Origin: Desulfovibrionaceae bacterium | GTDB taxonomy: Bacteria; Desulfobacterota; Desulfovibrionia; Desulfovibrionales; Desulfovibrionaceae | DNA: 64,000 bases | Assembly: GCA_009783025.1 (NCBI GenBank) | Contig: WRHY01000002.1 | Span: 124,001-188,000 of the forward strand | Direction: 5' to 3' | Made by a program: the position numbers and the translations under genes | Part shown: positions 32,544-41,364 of the stretch, piece by piece | Position numbering within the stretch: position 1 is the stretch's first letter | How the letters are laid out: every line of letters begins with the position of its first letter | The notes under the pieces: model-generated | Databases searched by the model: none | Seen by the model: the letters and a program-made list of their open reading frames with translations, nothing else | What the model was told of the DNA's origin: nothing

Positions 32544-33722
32544 CTAGAACTCCAACAGTTCCACGTCTTCAAGAGCGCATGTCGCGGCACGGTTGAATGC
32601 GACTATCATGTTGGCGGCGACAAGCGGTCCGCCCTTCGGCCCGATCCGGATCTCCGTCACATCAAAGGTGCGCCGCCCCGAGTCAAACTTGACCGCATTC
32701 ACGGGCGTGTAGAGGTCGGAAAGTAAGACGTTTTCTCCGATCTCATGATTGTTAATATAGTCCACCACGCTTTTCCGGATGGTCTGCCCGGAGGTGGAGA
32801 GATATCCGGGCAAAGGCTTGATGCGGATAGCTGCGGCCACAGCCTGATCAGCCGATATGAAGAAGCCGATGGTCAAAGGTGCGCCGTGTTTATCCCGCGT
32901 CAAAACCTTTGTGGTTCCGTAAGTTCCACAGCCGGGACCCTTTTTGACGGCGATGGTTTCGCCTATAGCCTTAATGTTGCCTCCCTCAACCACAAAACAG
33001 ATATGATGCGCCGGGATGCCGTTTTCATCAGGAAGGTTCGTATCATTCTCGTACCCCCTGCAACGACTGACACCCGGCAGACTTGCCACGGCACCCCATA
33101 TTCCTTCAAAAATGGACAGGGACGGCAGGGCCGTACTGATGGACTGGCGCCTGCGCAGCCGCGCATCCTGTTCCACCGGTGCCCCCGGCGTGGCCGCTTC
33201 CGGGTTGATTACCGCCTGCCAGCCTCGCCTGGGGGTGGCAATATTTTTGATTTCTCCGGCTGCGGCCCGCACATCGCCCGGCTTCTCCGCCAGGGCGGTA
33301 ACCGTGATTTCCCCTTCCGGCGGAATCACAACTTCTTCCGGCAACAGCCAGCGGCGCCCGGCATCATCCGCGGCCACGCCTCTGGGATTAGAGATGATGG
33401 TGCCGGCCTGGCCGATGACGCGCACCGGCGTCGATGAATGACTGGACTTATCCCGCCTGATGCCGTTGGTTTTTACCACGCTGGAAAGGCCCACCCCCTG
33501 CGCCGTGGCCGGGGAATAGGCGTTGTAAACAGAGGCGGCCAGCGTATACGCATCGTATAAACGCAAGGCGAACACGGCGAGCAGTGCGCCGTCCTGGGAG
33601 TCGGGCTCCAGATAGGTGTCCTGTCCGTAGATAGCCCTGTATTCTTGCTGCAAATCCGCTAACACTTCCGGATAGCTCGGAACGTGGATGCCGTTCTCGT
33701 CTATGGTGGCTTTGATAGCCAT
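32544..33722 (-). CDS. Baseplate J-like wedge protein (Mu gp47 type)
   Basis: 392 residues. Family features: IHVPSYPEVLADLQQEYRAIYG at the start, GVGLSSVVKTNGIRRD, and a C-terminal region with LLSDLYTPVNAVKFD. Builds the wedges that trigger sheath contraction. One base overlap with the gp25-like gene. Confidence 0.92.
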   Translation of the reverse strand: MAIKATIDENGIHVPSYPEVLADLQQEYRAIYGQDTYLEPDSQDGALLAVFALRLYDAYTLAASVYNAYSPATAQGVGLSSVVKTNGIRRDKSSHSSTPVRVIGQAGTIISNPRGVAADDAGRRWLLPEEVVIPPEGEITVTALAEKPGDVRAAAGEIKNIATPRRGWQAVINPEAATPGAPVEQDARLRRRQSISTALPSLSIFEGIWGAVASLPGVSRCRGYENDTNLPDENGIPAHHICFVVEGGNIKAIGETIAVKKGPGCGTYGTTKVLTRDKHGAPLTIGFFISADQAVAAAIRIKPLPGYLSTSGQTIRKSVVDYINNHEIGENVLLSDLYTPVNAVKFDSGRRTFDVTEIRIGPKGGPLVAANMIVAFNRAATCALEDVELLEF

Positions 33723-34075
33723 TACATCACCTCTTGAATCGTGGCCTGGCCGTAAACAGTATTGATGCGAATGTTTACGGTCAGCTTGCGGGTTTCCCCG
33801 TCAGAAATACTCTCGTACTCTTCTATGCCCGTGACGCCTTCCGTCTCCAGCACTCGCTGCTGGATGACAAAGTCGTAGCTTTCCCCGGTATGCTTCCCCA
33901 TAACGGCCGGGACATAGGGCGTGCCCTCGGTCAGATCCAGAAACCATTCACCGCGCAAGAGACCTAGCCGGGTGACAACAGCCTGTGCCACACACTCCGG
34001 GCTGTCCTTCAAATAGGCGGTATCACCGTGGCCAAAGACCATGTCGCCGTTATTGTCGAGCCTGCGGTACCTCAT
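33722..34075 (-). CDS. gp25-like baseplate wedge protein
   Basis: 117 residues from the ATG at 34075, which overlaps the stop of the spike gene (ATGA). Contains VVTRLGLLRGEWFLDLTEGTPY, the hallmark of the small wedge protein (Mu gp46/T4 gp25 relatives). Acts at the sheath-baseplate joint. Confidence 0.85.
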   Translation of the reverse strand: MRYRRLDNNGDMVFGHGDTAYLKDSPECVAQAVVTRLGLLRGEWFLDLTEGTPYVPAVMGKHTGESYDFVIQQRVLETEGVTGIEEYESISDGETRKLTVNIRINTVYGQATIQEVM

Positions 34076-34788
34076 GACTTCGGCCCGCTGGTCCGTCCAC
34101 CATGCGGACATTCATGGTAGTGAGTGTTAAAATCCACATTTCCGGAAGTTAGCTCATCAACTGTCATTCGCCCTGAAACTTTCGCTACTGTCGGGCCTCC
34201 GTCCTTGTTGGCCATACTGATGCCGGTACCGGAAAATTCAATCATGCCGTCGCTGCCGATAATACAACCGGCCAATGGATTCTTCGCCTGAATGGTGTAA
34301 TCCGACATCATGGTGATGTGGGCCTCGCCGTCTTCCGTGCGCAACTGGACATTCTCCGCGTCAACCGCGGGGTCGAGCTTGCGGGCCTGGGAGCGCGGCC
34401 CCACGATGGCGATGCCGTCCGAAAGGTCATGCATGCGCTCATCGGGCGTACCGCCGACACCGCCGCTCTGCCACCAGCCGTCAATGCACCGGCTGGCGAA
34501 TATCACCAGACACTCGTCGCCTTTTTTAACGGGATATGTCAGGATGAAACCGCCACCGCAGGGAAAGACCACCGGCACGTCCACCAGCAAAGGCAGATTG
34601 ACGGTTGTGGTGTTGCCCTTTTCATCCTGTACCTGTCCCTTGACGGAAGGCTGCACGGAGACCGTCATGGCCTCCGGATCAAAGCTCTCGATGATACCGG
34701 GCAGCGCAGTCCATATCTCGGCCTGTCTGCCGTCCAAGGCCGCCCGGGTGGCTTCTATGGGGTCATCTATACGTTCACGTCTGTCCAT
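34072..34788 (-). CDS. Baseplate spike (Mu gp45-like membrane-piercing protein)
   Basis: 238 residues. N-terminal OB-like part (IIESFDPEAMTVSVQPSV), then a beta region, and a C-terminal tip with HYHECPHGG: the HxH pattern is the iron-binding motif at the tip of Mu and P2 spikes, and an extra Cys and His follow here. The ATG at 34788 has GGAG; a GTG at 34791 is also in frame. Punctures the outer membrane when the tail contracts. Confidence 0.88.
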   Translation of the reverse strand: MDRRERIDDPIEATRAALDGRQAEIWTALPGIIESFDPEAMTVSVQPSVKGQVQDEKGNTTTVNLPLLVDVPVVFPCGGGFILTYPVKKGDECLVIFASRCIDGWWQSGGVGGTPDERMHDLSDGIAIVGPRSQARKLDPAVDAENVQLRTEDGEAHITMMSDYTIQAKNPLAGCIIGSDGMIEFSGTGISMANKDGGPTVAKVSGRMTVDELTSGNVDFNTHYHECPHGGRTSGPKS

Positions 34789-34813
34789 CACTGCTCCAAG
34801 GGAGGTAATTGAT

Positions 34814-35260
34814 ATGTTTACTTTTCTGTTGTGGGTTTTCTTTCTGGCTTTATCGCTGTTTGTTCTGGCTTGCTTTTCCAGAAGGTTTCGTCGGTGCTTC
34901 GTTTCCTGGCTGGTTTCTAAGCACGCATCAGGTTTTCTTACGCACTATGCCAATTGGCTCTCGCAAGTTAGTGCCGCAGGATATATAGGTCTCATGCTGG
35001 TGTTTTTTACAAAGACCCCTAGCAAAGACCTTTTGCTGGAGCTCCTCATCTTTGTTGGCATCTTTGTTTTCCTCGCACTGAGCCTACTCTTTGCTGAAGC
35101 CGCACAAATTAAGAAAGATCAGGAAGCGGCTGCACAAAAAAACGAAGAAATAGTTACTTCACCTTATCCAGCGGCAGGCCGGAGGTATCGTCCAAGCCGA
35201 TACACACCATGTTGGCGTACCAGTCTGTCCCGCGTGTATCGCCGGTCAACTCTCCCTTGA
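34814..35260 (+). CDS. Plus-strand membrane protein (moron candidate)
   Basis: 148 residues. The ATG at 34814 has GGGAGG eight bases upstream. Three hydrophobic segments (about 2-22, 53-67, 71-96), then a charged tail; the last 36 residues overlap the 3' end of the hub gene on the other strand. The stretch 34790-35153 has no minus-strand gene, and it breaks a run of minus-strand tail genes. Base use is more AT-rich than the neighbours. Family not recognised; superinfection exclusion is a reasonable guess for a membrane moron. Confidence 0.6.
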   Translation: MFTFLLWVFFLALSLFVLACFSRRFRRCFVSWLVSKHASGFLTHYANWLSQVSAAGYIGLMLVFFTKTPSKDLLLELLIFVGIFVFLALSLLFAEAAQIKKDQEAAAQKNEEIVTSPYPAAGRRYRPSRYTPCWRTSLSRVYRRSTLP

Positions 35261-36083
35261 GAATGCGGTAAAAGCCGTCGTTATCCATTTTGGGCGGTTG
35301 CTTGGAACTGGCCTTGAGGTCCGTCTTGGCCTGCTTGATGCTCTTGTTGTCCAGCTTGATGCGCCCGCCAATGCGCAGCTTGGGGTTAAGCAGGCAGCGT
35401 ACCGTGATGCCATCGCTGGTCTGCTCCGGCGTGCCGACCAGGCCGGTTTCATGGGTGAGCACAACCGCTTCACCCGGCAGGTATCCGTCATTTTTTACCA
35501 TCTGCATCTTGCCGTCCTGGAAGCTCCACGAACAGTCGGAGCTCTCCGCTTCACTACGCATGTACTTCCTGGCCATGCCGTACATAACCTTGCCGCGCGG
35601 CAGCCGCGCGCCTCCAAGATCCGGGACGTGTCCCTCCCCGGCGCCTTTGGCGGCAAAAGCCTGCTGGCAGGCGTTTACACGGTCGGCCGGGGTGCTGCCG
35701 GCAGCCAAGGTAGCGTTGGCGATGGCGAAATTGTAAGCCTTGTCGCCGTCCGCCGCGATGATATCAAGGTAAGTGTCAGTGCCGTTTTCTCGGCCCTGGA
35801 GAGTCTGCCGGATATTGCCGTCAAAGATAATGCCGTAATTGCTCTGGTATCCGGCCTGCAGGATTACCCGGGTAAATTCCCGCCGCATCCGGCTCATGGT
35901 AGCCTCGGACAAATTGTACACGCGGATTTCGGCGGAATTAGGCGTCTCCGTTTCGCCCTTGCTGATCTTGAACACGATGCGCAGTTCGCTTAAGGAGAGC
36001 CCCTTGCCGCTTTTGTCGACAACGGCCAGAGAACAGGCTCGGAGCCACTGCAACCCTTCTTCATGTCCGTTCTGCGCACTCAT
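35154..36083 (-). CDS. Baseplate hub-like tail protein
   Basis: 309 residues. Opens with a beta-rich part (IVFKISKGETETPNSAEIRVYNLS), typical of hub or tail-tip proteins that sit between tape measure and spike. Contains DLGGARLPRGKVMYGMARKYM and LNPKLRIGGRIKLDN. Role inferred from position and fold pattern. Confidence 0.75.
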   Translation of the reverse strand: MSAQNGHEEGLQWLRACSLAVVDKSGKGLSLSELRIVFKISKGETETPNSAEIRVYNLSEATMSRMRREFTRVILQAGYQSNYGIIFDGNIRQTLQGRENGTDTYLDIIAADGDKAYNFAIANATLAAGSTPADRVNACQQAFAAKGAGEGHVPDLGGARLPRGKVMYGMARKYMRSEAESSDCSWSFQDGKMQMVKNDGYLPGEAVVLTHETGLVGTPEQTSDGITVRCLLNPKLRIGGRIKLDNKSIKQAKTDLKASSKQPPKMDNDGFYRILKGELTGDTRGTDWYANMVCIGLDDTSGLPLDKVK

Positions 36084-36394
36084 GCGCTTTCCTCCACGAT
36101 AAACACCAACTCCGTCTCGACGCCCAGGTTCTCCAGGGTGGGCGGCAGTTCGCCCTCAACCCACAATTCGCCGCCGAACTCCATGTAGCTATACTGCTCC
36201 AGCAGATCGCAACCGGCCACCAACGGAATACCCATGACGATGAGCGCGGCTCTGTCCGGTTCCTCAATATCCAGGACCCAACCGGCCTCCGGCGCATCAA
36301 ACCAGCGCACCGTCAAGCGGTATTCCTTGCCCGCCAGGGTGATACCGAAACTCTGCGGCGCGGGGTTAAGGGGGATGGTGTAACAGGCGGACAT
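36080..36394 (-). CDS. Small tail/baseplate protein
   Basis: 104 residues, beta-rich (FGITLAGKEYRLTVRWFDAPEAGWVLDI). Matches small baseplate plug-like proteins of Mu-like phages by position and pattern. Overlaps the hub gene start by four bases. Confidence 0.7.
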   Translation of the reverse strand: MSACYTIPLNPAPQSFGITLAGKEYRLTVRWFDAPEAGWVLDIEEPDRAALIVMGIPLVAGCDLLEQYSYMEFGGELWVEGELPPTLENLGVETELVFIVEESA

Positions 36395-36395
36395 A

Positions 36396-36986
36396 TCAGC
36401 CTCCGTATCCCGGCGCGGCTCCGCCTGGACGCTTATATCGCCCGCCGCCCGCGCCAGCAGCGATCACTCCCTGTCTTGGCTGGGCCTGTTTCTGCCCCTT
36501 ATCTTCCGTCGCGCCCGTCTTGCCTGGGCTCGCGTGATTTTTGCGCGGCGGCACGGACGTGACTTGCGTTTTCACGATAATCACCTCCCGGCATTGGGCG
36601 GTAAACATCAGACAATTTTCGGAAGCCTGGTCCGTGATCGCGCTGAGGCTTTCAAGCAGCATGTTTTTATACAGGCGCTTGCCGGTCACCAGGTCAAAAG
36701 GCTCGCGCTTCTTTTGCAGTTCCAGCAGCTTTTCGTAGAAATCCGTGCTCGGCTTTTCACCGCCGAGGACGCTGGAAGCGTCAGACACCCCGGCCCGGAT
36801 AGTCACCGACTCCGCTTTCTTGAACGCGTGGTCGTTGATGTTGGCCCCCTGTTCCACCGGGTGCTCGGTGATCTCCAGGGTATCTTCGTGTTGTTCTTCC
36901 ACAACTATATCCGGGAACAGGCCGCCAATGCTGCGACGCGGCCGGATGAGTACCGGACCGCCACTCACTTGCGAAAGAATGCTCAT
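36396..36986 (-). CDS. Tail protein after the tape measure (distal tail type)
   Basis: 196 residues. N-terminal 145 residues have the look of tail-tip proteins (LFPDIVVEEQHEDTLEITEHPVEQGANI); the last 50 are rich in Lys, Gly, Pro and Gln and look disordered. Overlaps the tape measure gene by four bases. Confidence 0.72.
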   Translation of the reverse strand: MSILSQVSGGPVLIRPRRSIGGLFPDIVVEEQHEDTLEITEHPVEQGANINDHAFKKAESVTIRAGVSDASSVLGGEKPSTDFYEKLLELQKKREPFDLVTGKRLYKNMLLESLSAITDQASENCLMFTAQCREVIIVKTQVTSVPPRKNHASPGKTGATEDKGQKQAQPRQGVIAAGAGGGRYKRPGGAAPGYGG

Positions 36987-38632
36987 TTCACCGCTCCCTT
37001 GGTATGCCGGACCAGGTCCGCACCGACCTGAGCCTGCCGGGCCGCAGCCTGGTTGCCGGCGGCAACCGGATCGGAAGTGTGCATGTGAATCTCGGTTTTG
37101 GCGTTCAATTCCACATTACTGGCGCTGGAGTCGTCCATACTGGCCGTAGCGGCCGGGCCCGGAGCCAGGGCAACATTTTGCATGGCCTGCGCTGATTCCG
37201 CTGCCATATTGATATTCAGGCCCATCTTGTCCTTGATCCAATCCGGCATAAATTCCAAAAGAGCGCCGAGCTTATCCTTGACCCATTGAATAGCCTTGCC
37301 CAAAATGCCTGTTATGGCCCCGGCCGCACCTTCCGCCCAAGCCGCGAAGTTGGGGAAGCTCTCGGCAATACCCGCCCACAGATTTTTGAAAAAGTCGGAT
37401 ATGGGCTCCCAATATTCGTAAATGAGCATGGCGGCTGTGATAATCAGCCCGAGGGGGTTGGCCCGGAGTATCCCCCACAGAACTTTTACCGCCGAGCCCA
37501 CAAGACCGCCCGCTCCGGCCACGCCCATAAGTGCCGCCTTCAGGCCGAGAACAATGCCAACCCCCTTGCCGACAGCGGTGAGCAGTTCCTGATTGTTGGC
37601 GATAAAACGGCTGACCGCGTCAATGGCACTGGATACTGCCCGGCGCGCCGTTTCAATGCTGTCTGCCCACGGCCCCCAGTCAAAGTAACTCTCTCCGCCC
37701 TCCATATAGGTGAGATATTCGTCCACTAGGGCGACGATGGCCAGAAGACCGGTGATGAGCATGCCCATCGGCGTGGCCAGGAATCCGGCATTCAGAAGCC
37801 GCCATGCGGCCAGTAACAGTCCCGCGCCGACAACGAGCTTTTTCTGCCCGTCATCCAGCTTGTCGAACCACTGCACCAGGGAGGAAACCCACTTGATGAC
37901 GCGGTAGGCAAAGGCGCTGATCACGGCGGCGATACGCAGCACGACGCGCACCATGGTCTCCAGAACGCGCTTGATCTTGTCGAAATTCTCCACAATCATG
38001 CGGCGCAGATGCTCCACGTCATGGCGAATCCGGCCGATGAAGGCCAGGGACACGCCCTTGGCCAGGAGCCCCACCATCGTGGTCAGCTTGCCGATTTCCC
38101 CCATGAACTCCTTGCTGGCCTCGCCCGCCGCCTTGGCGTCCATACCCGCCACCGCATACATGGCCCGGAATTCGTCTTTCAGGGTGGAGGCGTCTTTAAT
38201 CAGAACCGGGATCAGCGAGGTGTCGATGCCCATTTTCATGGCATAGGCCAGGCGCTGTTCCGCGTTCATCTTCTTCATACGATCGCCGGCCTGTTCCAAA
38301 GCCTCGACCGTGTTTTTGATGCCCGGATTTTTGCGAACCATCCTTTCCAGGCTTTGGGTTACGGCATCCAAAGATACCCCGCTCTGCTCGGCCACATAGC
38401 CGATCTCCTGGAGCTTGTCCGATGTAGTGCCGAGTGTCTCCGCCTGCCGGGCCAGTTGCGCCTCGCCGGACGCCACCCTGGTGATGCCCGCATAAATGCC
38501 GAGCGCCACGGCCTGCACGCCCACGCCAAAGGCTGCCACCTTGGCCAGGGAAGATTTCAGGCTCTTCTCATCGGCCCGAAAACCGACAGAGGCGAGAAAC
38601 TCCTTTATGACAATAGACCCGGCGCTCATCAT
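36983..38632 (-). CDS. Tape measure protein
   Basis: 549 residues. Long helical protein with hydrophobic blocks near 30-50, 225-240, 265-310 and 360-410, as in tape measures that become membrane-spanning after ejection. Sets tail length; this short protein predicts a short tail if it follows the usual relation. Lies directly after the assembly chaperone pair. Confidence 0.88.
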   Translation of the reverse strand: MMSAGSIVIKEFLASVGFRADEKSLKSSLAKVAAFGVGVQAVALGIYAGITRVASGEAQLARQAETLGTTSDKLQEIGYVAEQSGVSLDAVTQSLERMVRKNPGIKNTVEALEQAGDRMKKMNAEQRLAYAMKMGIDTSLIPVLIKDASTLKDEFRAMYAVAGMDAKAAGEASKEFMGEIGKLTTMVGLLAKGVSLAFIGRIRHDVEHLRRMIVENFDKIKRVLETMVRVVLRIAAVISAFAYRVIKWVSSLVQWFDKLDDGQKKLVVGAGLLLAAWRLLNAGFLATPMGMLITGLLAIVALVDEYLTYMEGGESYFDWGPWADSIETARRAVSSAIDAVSRFIANNQELLTAVGKGVGIVLGLKAALMGVAGAGGLVGSAVKVLWGILRANPLGLIITAAMLIYEYWEPISDFFKNLWAGIAESFPNFAAWAEGAAGAITGILGKAIQWVKDKLGALLEFMPDWIKDKMGLNINMAAESAQAMQNVALAPGPAATASMDDSSASNVELNAKTEIHMHTSDPVAAGNQAAARQAQVGADLVRHTKGAVK

Positions 38633-38649
38633 TATGACTTTTTATTTTT

Positions 38650-38693
38650 CCGGCTGGAACGGAGCTTGCCTTCGCAAGCTCCGTTCCAGCCGG
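38650..38693. repeat. Hairpin copy 1 (CGGCTGGAACGGAGCTTGC type)
   Basis: Near-perfect palindrome with loop CTTC; a second copy lies at 39829-39870. Placed between the chaperone extension and the tape measure gene. Terminator or mobile palindromic unit. Confidence 0.65.
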
Positions 38694-38885
38694 TTAATTT
38701 TTTTCCTTATGCCGCAAATATCTACGCTCGTTTTCGTTCTGCACATCCAGCGCATCGTTCATAAGAGCCACGTCAAACAGGGACAGGGTTCCGTCCTTCA
38801 GGCTCTCATACCTGCACATGCCGTGCAGCACCGGGCGGAGCAGGTAGTCCTGCCCATCCGGAAGGCTTACCCAAGCAACCCCTTT
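38694..38885 (-). CDS. Tail assembly chaperone extension (GT part, reached by -1 frameshift)
   Basis: About 60 codons in the -1 frame relative to the gene above, continuing as GVAWVSLPDG to its end at 38694. It has no ATG, GTG or TTG start with a ribosome-binding site of its own near the junction. The slippery heptamer A AAG GGG (38885-38879 on the minus strand) stands just before the zero-frame stop at 38867, in the right phase. The product is a longer chaperone made in small amounts, as in lambda G-GT and Mu. Confidence 0.75.
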   Translation of the reverse strand, partial: KGVAWVSLPDGQDYLLRPVLHGMCRYESLKDGTLSLFDVALMNDALDVQNENERRYLRHKEKN

Positions 38886-39337
38886 GCCTTCATGAAGCCC
38901 TCCAGGCCGGAAAGGGAGGGCAGGCCGGAGAAAAAATCCGTCAGGTTCTCCAGGATGACGTGATAGGCGATTTGGAGCATGGCGGGCAGTGCCAGACCGT
39001 CGAACATGGTGACGCCGTTTACGCGCAGCGGCGCCCACTTGCCTCCGGACTGCTTGCGCTCGGTGACTTCCAGGCAGACATTCAGAACATATTCCACGTC
39101 CTCGTCCGACAAGGCCGTAATGGCTTTGACCAGAGGATCGGCTACCTGGTTGAAATCGCCATCGATCTTGATAATCTTGCCTGCGGCATCCTTTTCAACC
39201 TTGAATTTTTCGGAGTCGATAGCCGCAAGAGACACCAGAGGCCCTATGCAAGGCGTCAAGCGACGCACGATGTGCAATTGCTTGAAAGCGTCCAGCTTGC
39301 CTGCCCGGTAAACAGTATTGGCAATGGTGAATTCCAT
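38867..39337 (-). CDS. Tail assembly chaperone (G part)
   Basis: 156 residues, ending MKAKGLLG. Lies between tail tube and tape measure, where tail chaperones always are. Helical with a beta start (EFTIANTVYRAGKLDAFKQ). The last codons form the frameshift site that leads into the GT extension. Confidence 0.85.
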   Translation of the reverse strand: MEFTIANTVYRAGKLDAFKQLHIVRRLTPCIGPLVSLAAIDSEKFKVEKDAAGKIIKIDGDFNQVADPLVKAITALSDEDVEYVLNVCLEVTERKQSGGKWAPLRVNGVTMFDGLALPAMLQIAYHVILENLTDFFSGLPSLSGLEGFMKAKGLLG

Positions 39338-39346
39338 ATACTCTCC

Positions 39347-39799
39347 TTATATCTCCGGTGTGCCGGTACCGAGTTTGCTGTCAATTTTGCCCGCATGAAA
39401 TGTCCAGACCAGCTTTCCGCCTTCCACCGCGTAAGGGTTGGAAATGGCCTTGGCGAATGCCACTTCCGTACAGGTGATAACGTCACCGGAGACCGGATTG
39501 CGGATGATGATGGTGTTGCGCCCGTGGTTGCGGCTGCTCGCGGTCTGGAAATTATAGGTATTTTGCAACCGCGCATTGGTGGCGCTGGTGCGCAGCAAGG
39601 TCACGGTCACGGTGCCGGAGGCATCAGCCCTGAGGCTGTGCATCACCGATCCGTCAGCCCCGATTGTCATGATGTTCTTGTCGCCGCCCGGCTCTATGCT
39701 GATACCCTCCTCAGCGTTGCCGGAGCCGCTCCCCAACTGAAAACTGCCGCCCGGCCCGTCAAAGGATGCCTGGACATCAAGAAAACTATACGCTCCCAT
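39347..39799 (-). CDS. Tail tube protein (DUF3277)
   Basis: 150 residues. Opens YSFLDVQASFDGPGGSF and has GADGSVMHSLRADASGTVTVTLLRTSATN, both typical of DUF3277 tube proteins. Forms the inner tube inside the contractile sheath. Confidence 0.88.
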   Translation of the reverse strand: MGAYSFLDVQASFDGPGGSFQLGSGSGNAEEGISIEPGGDKNIMTIGADGSVMHSLRADASGTVTVTLLRTSATNARLQNTYNFQTASSRNHGRNTIIIRNPVSGDVITCTEVAFAKAISNPYAVEGGKLVWTFHAGKIDSKLGTGTPEI

Positions 39800-39828
39800 C
39801 GTTCACTCCTCAGAACTTTCTACTTTCC

Positions 39829-39870
39829 CGGCTGGAACGGAGCTTGCCTGCGCAAGCCGCGTTCCAGCCG
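39829..39870. repeat. Hairpin copy 2 (CGGCTGGAACGGAGCTTGC type)
   Basis: Second copy of the palindrome at 38650, with three base changes. It lies between the sheath and tube genes. Confidence 0.65.
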
Positions 39871-39879
39871 ATTGTCTCT

Positions 39880-41355
39880 TTATCTATTTACATCTACCTG
39901 TACATCTACAAAGTGCACGGCGCCCCTCAGCTTGGCCGCCACCTGGATGGGCGGGGCTTTACGCTGCTCGCGCTCACTTTGCGGCTGATCGTCCACAGGT
40001 TGCGCATAGATGTACCAGCCCGTGGGCAGATAATCGCCGCGCTCCAATTGCCCGAAACCGTCACCGTTCCACACGCCAGGGCCGATCAGGCCGTTGTTTA
40101 CGCCTTCGTTCAGCACCTTGCCGATAACGGTGACGAGTTGATTCACGCCGGCGTCGGTCTGAGGAATTTTCGTTTTGCTCTGGTAAAGCAGGTTCCAGCA
40201 CTCATTTTGAATGGCGTTCTGCAGCCAATCCAGGCCATGCACCTCGTCAAAGAAAGCTCCGTTGGACATCACGCCTTCCTGCAGGATGGCGGTATCGTTG
40301 TCATAGTTGACAAAAACGTTACAATTCTTACTGGCCAGGGCGTTTGCCTGACTTTCAGTCAGCCCTTCGGCCACAACGCCGGGTTCCTGCTTGAACTTGA
40401 GCGTGATGGTGGAGCGGTTGGCGTTGAAGTTGACGCTAAAGGCCCGGCCAAAGGCCGAACACACGGCATGCGGGTTCCTGCTGTATTGCAGGAAGGTGCG
40501 CTGCCGGGCGAGCGCTTTGGACCTTGAAGCGAGATCGTTGGCCACCGTGGAAGAGAGTACCCGGCTGTCCGTAATGGTGGCTCCGTATATGCGGCTTTTG
40601 GCGCTGGCTTCGATAAAGCCGCCGACTTCCAGATGATCGTTGTCAGAAAGTTCGTCGGCAAAGGTCAGGCCGTACCAGTCGCCGGAGAGGTCCGCCAGCC
40701 TGGCCACACACTCCAGTGGCGTTTCCCCGTCCATACCAGAAATGAGGGGCAGGGCCCTGGTTGCCGTCAGTGCGAGGCGGCTGGAAAGATCCGTGCCTAC
40801 GCCGGCCGATCCGGCGTAGCCGATCTCCTGGCCGAGTCCGGTGTCGATGGTAAAGAGAACAAAAGCCTCACCGGTCCACATACAGCGCACGCCATCCTGC
40901 TCCAGCTTGGCGCTGATGATGGATGCCACCCCGTTCATATTGGTCGCGGTACTGAAATTCAGGCCGGAAACCGTGGTGCCGGTATCGTTGGCAATGATGC
41001 CGAAGGAGCCGTCCGTGATGCCCGACCAGGCCGTGGCATCCAGATCCGCGTCCGCCACCAGTCCCCCCTTGAGATAAGCCGGGGTCGGATCTTTGATATG
41101 CCGGGCCAACATAAGGATATAGGGGCGCGGCACCTGGGAAAAGAACAACGCGCCGCCTTTGTAGAAATTGGAAGAAAGCCCGCAATCCCCGGCAATGCCG
41201 TTGATGCCCGTGTAGGTACGGATGCGCTCCAGCGGGTCGATGGCCGAATCGTCCGCCACGATGCACAGCACGCCGAAGTTGCGCCGGGCCGAGGCTTTGG
41301 GTTGCAGGTTGACGGTAACGCGAACAACGCGGTCCACGGATAAGGCTCTACTCAT
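39880..41355 (-). CDS. Tail sheath protein (DUF3383)
   Basis: 491 residues. DUF3383 features: FGVLCIVADDSAIDPLERIRTYTG at the start, and FVNYDNDTAILQEGVMSNGAFFDEVHGLDWLQ near the C-terminus. Contracts to drive the tube through the host envelope. Confirms a myovirus-type tail. Confidence 0.92.
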   Translation of the reverse strand: MSRALSVDRVVRVTVNLQPKASARRNFGVLCIVADDSAIDPLERIRTYTGINGIAGDCGLSSNFYKGGALFFSQVPRPYILMLARHIKDPTPAYLKGGLVADADLDATAWSGITDGSFGIIANDTGTTVSGLNFSTATNMNGVASIISAKLEQDGVRCMWTGEAFVLFTIDTGLGQEIGYAGSAGVGTDLSSRLALTATRALPLISGMDGETPLECVARLADLSGDWYGLTFADELSDNDHLEVGGFIEASAKSRIYGATITDSRVLSSTVANDLASRSKALARQRTFLQYSRNPHAVCSAFGRAFSVNFNANRSTITLKFKQEPGVVAEGLTESQANALASKNCNVFVNYDNDTAILQEGVMSNGAFFDEVHGLDWLQNAIQNECWNLLYQSKTKIPQTDAGVNQLVTVIGKVLNEGVNNGLIGPGVWNGDGFGQLERGDYLPTGWYIYAQPVDDQPQSEREQRKAPPIQVAAKLRGAVHFVDVQVDVNR

Positions 41356-41364
41356 GGTTCTCTC

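Noticed and set aside
38694..39038. Independent 114-residue gene after the chaperone
   Set aside because: Its first half overlaps the chaperone gene in another frame and lacks a start with SD; the frameshift reading explains the conserved part.
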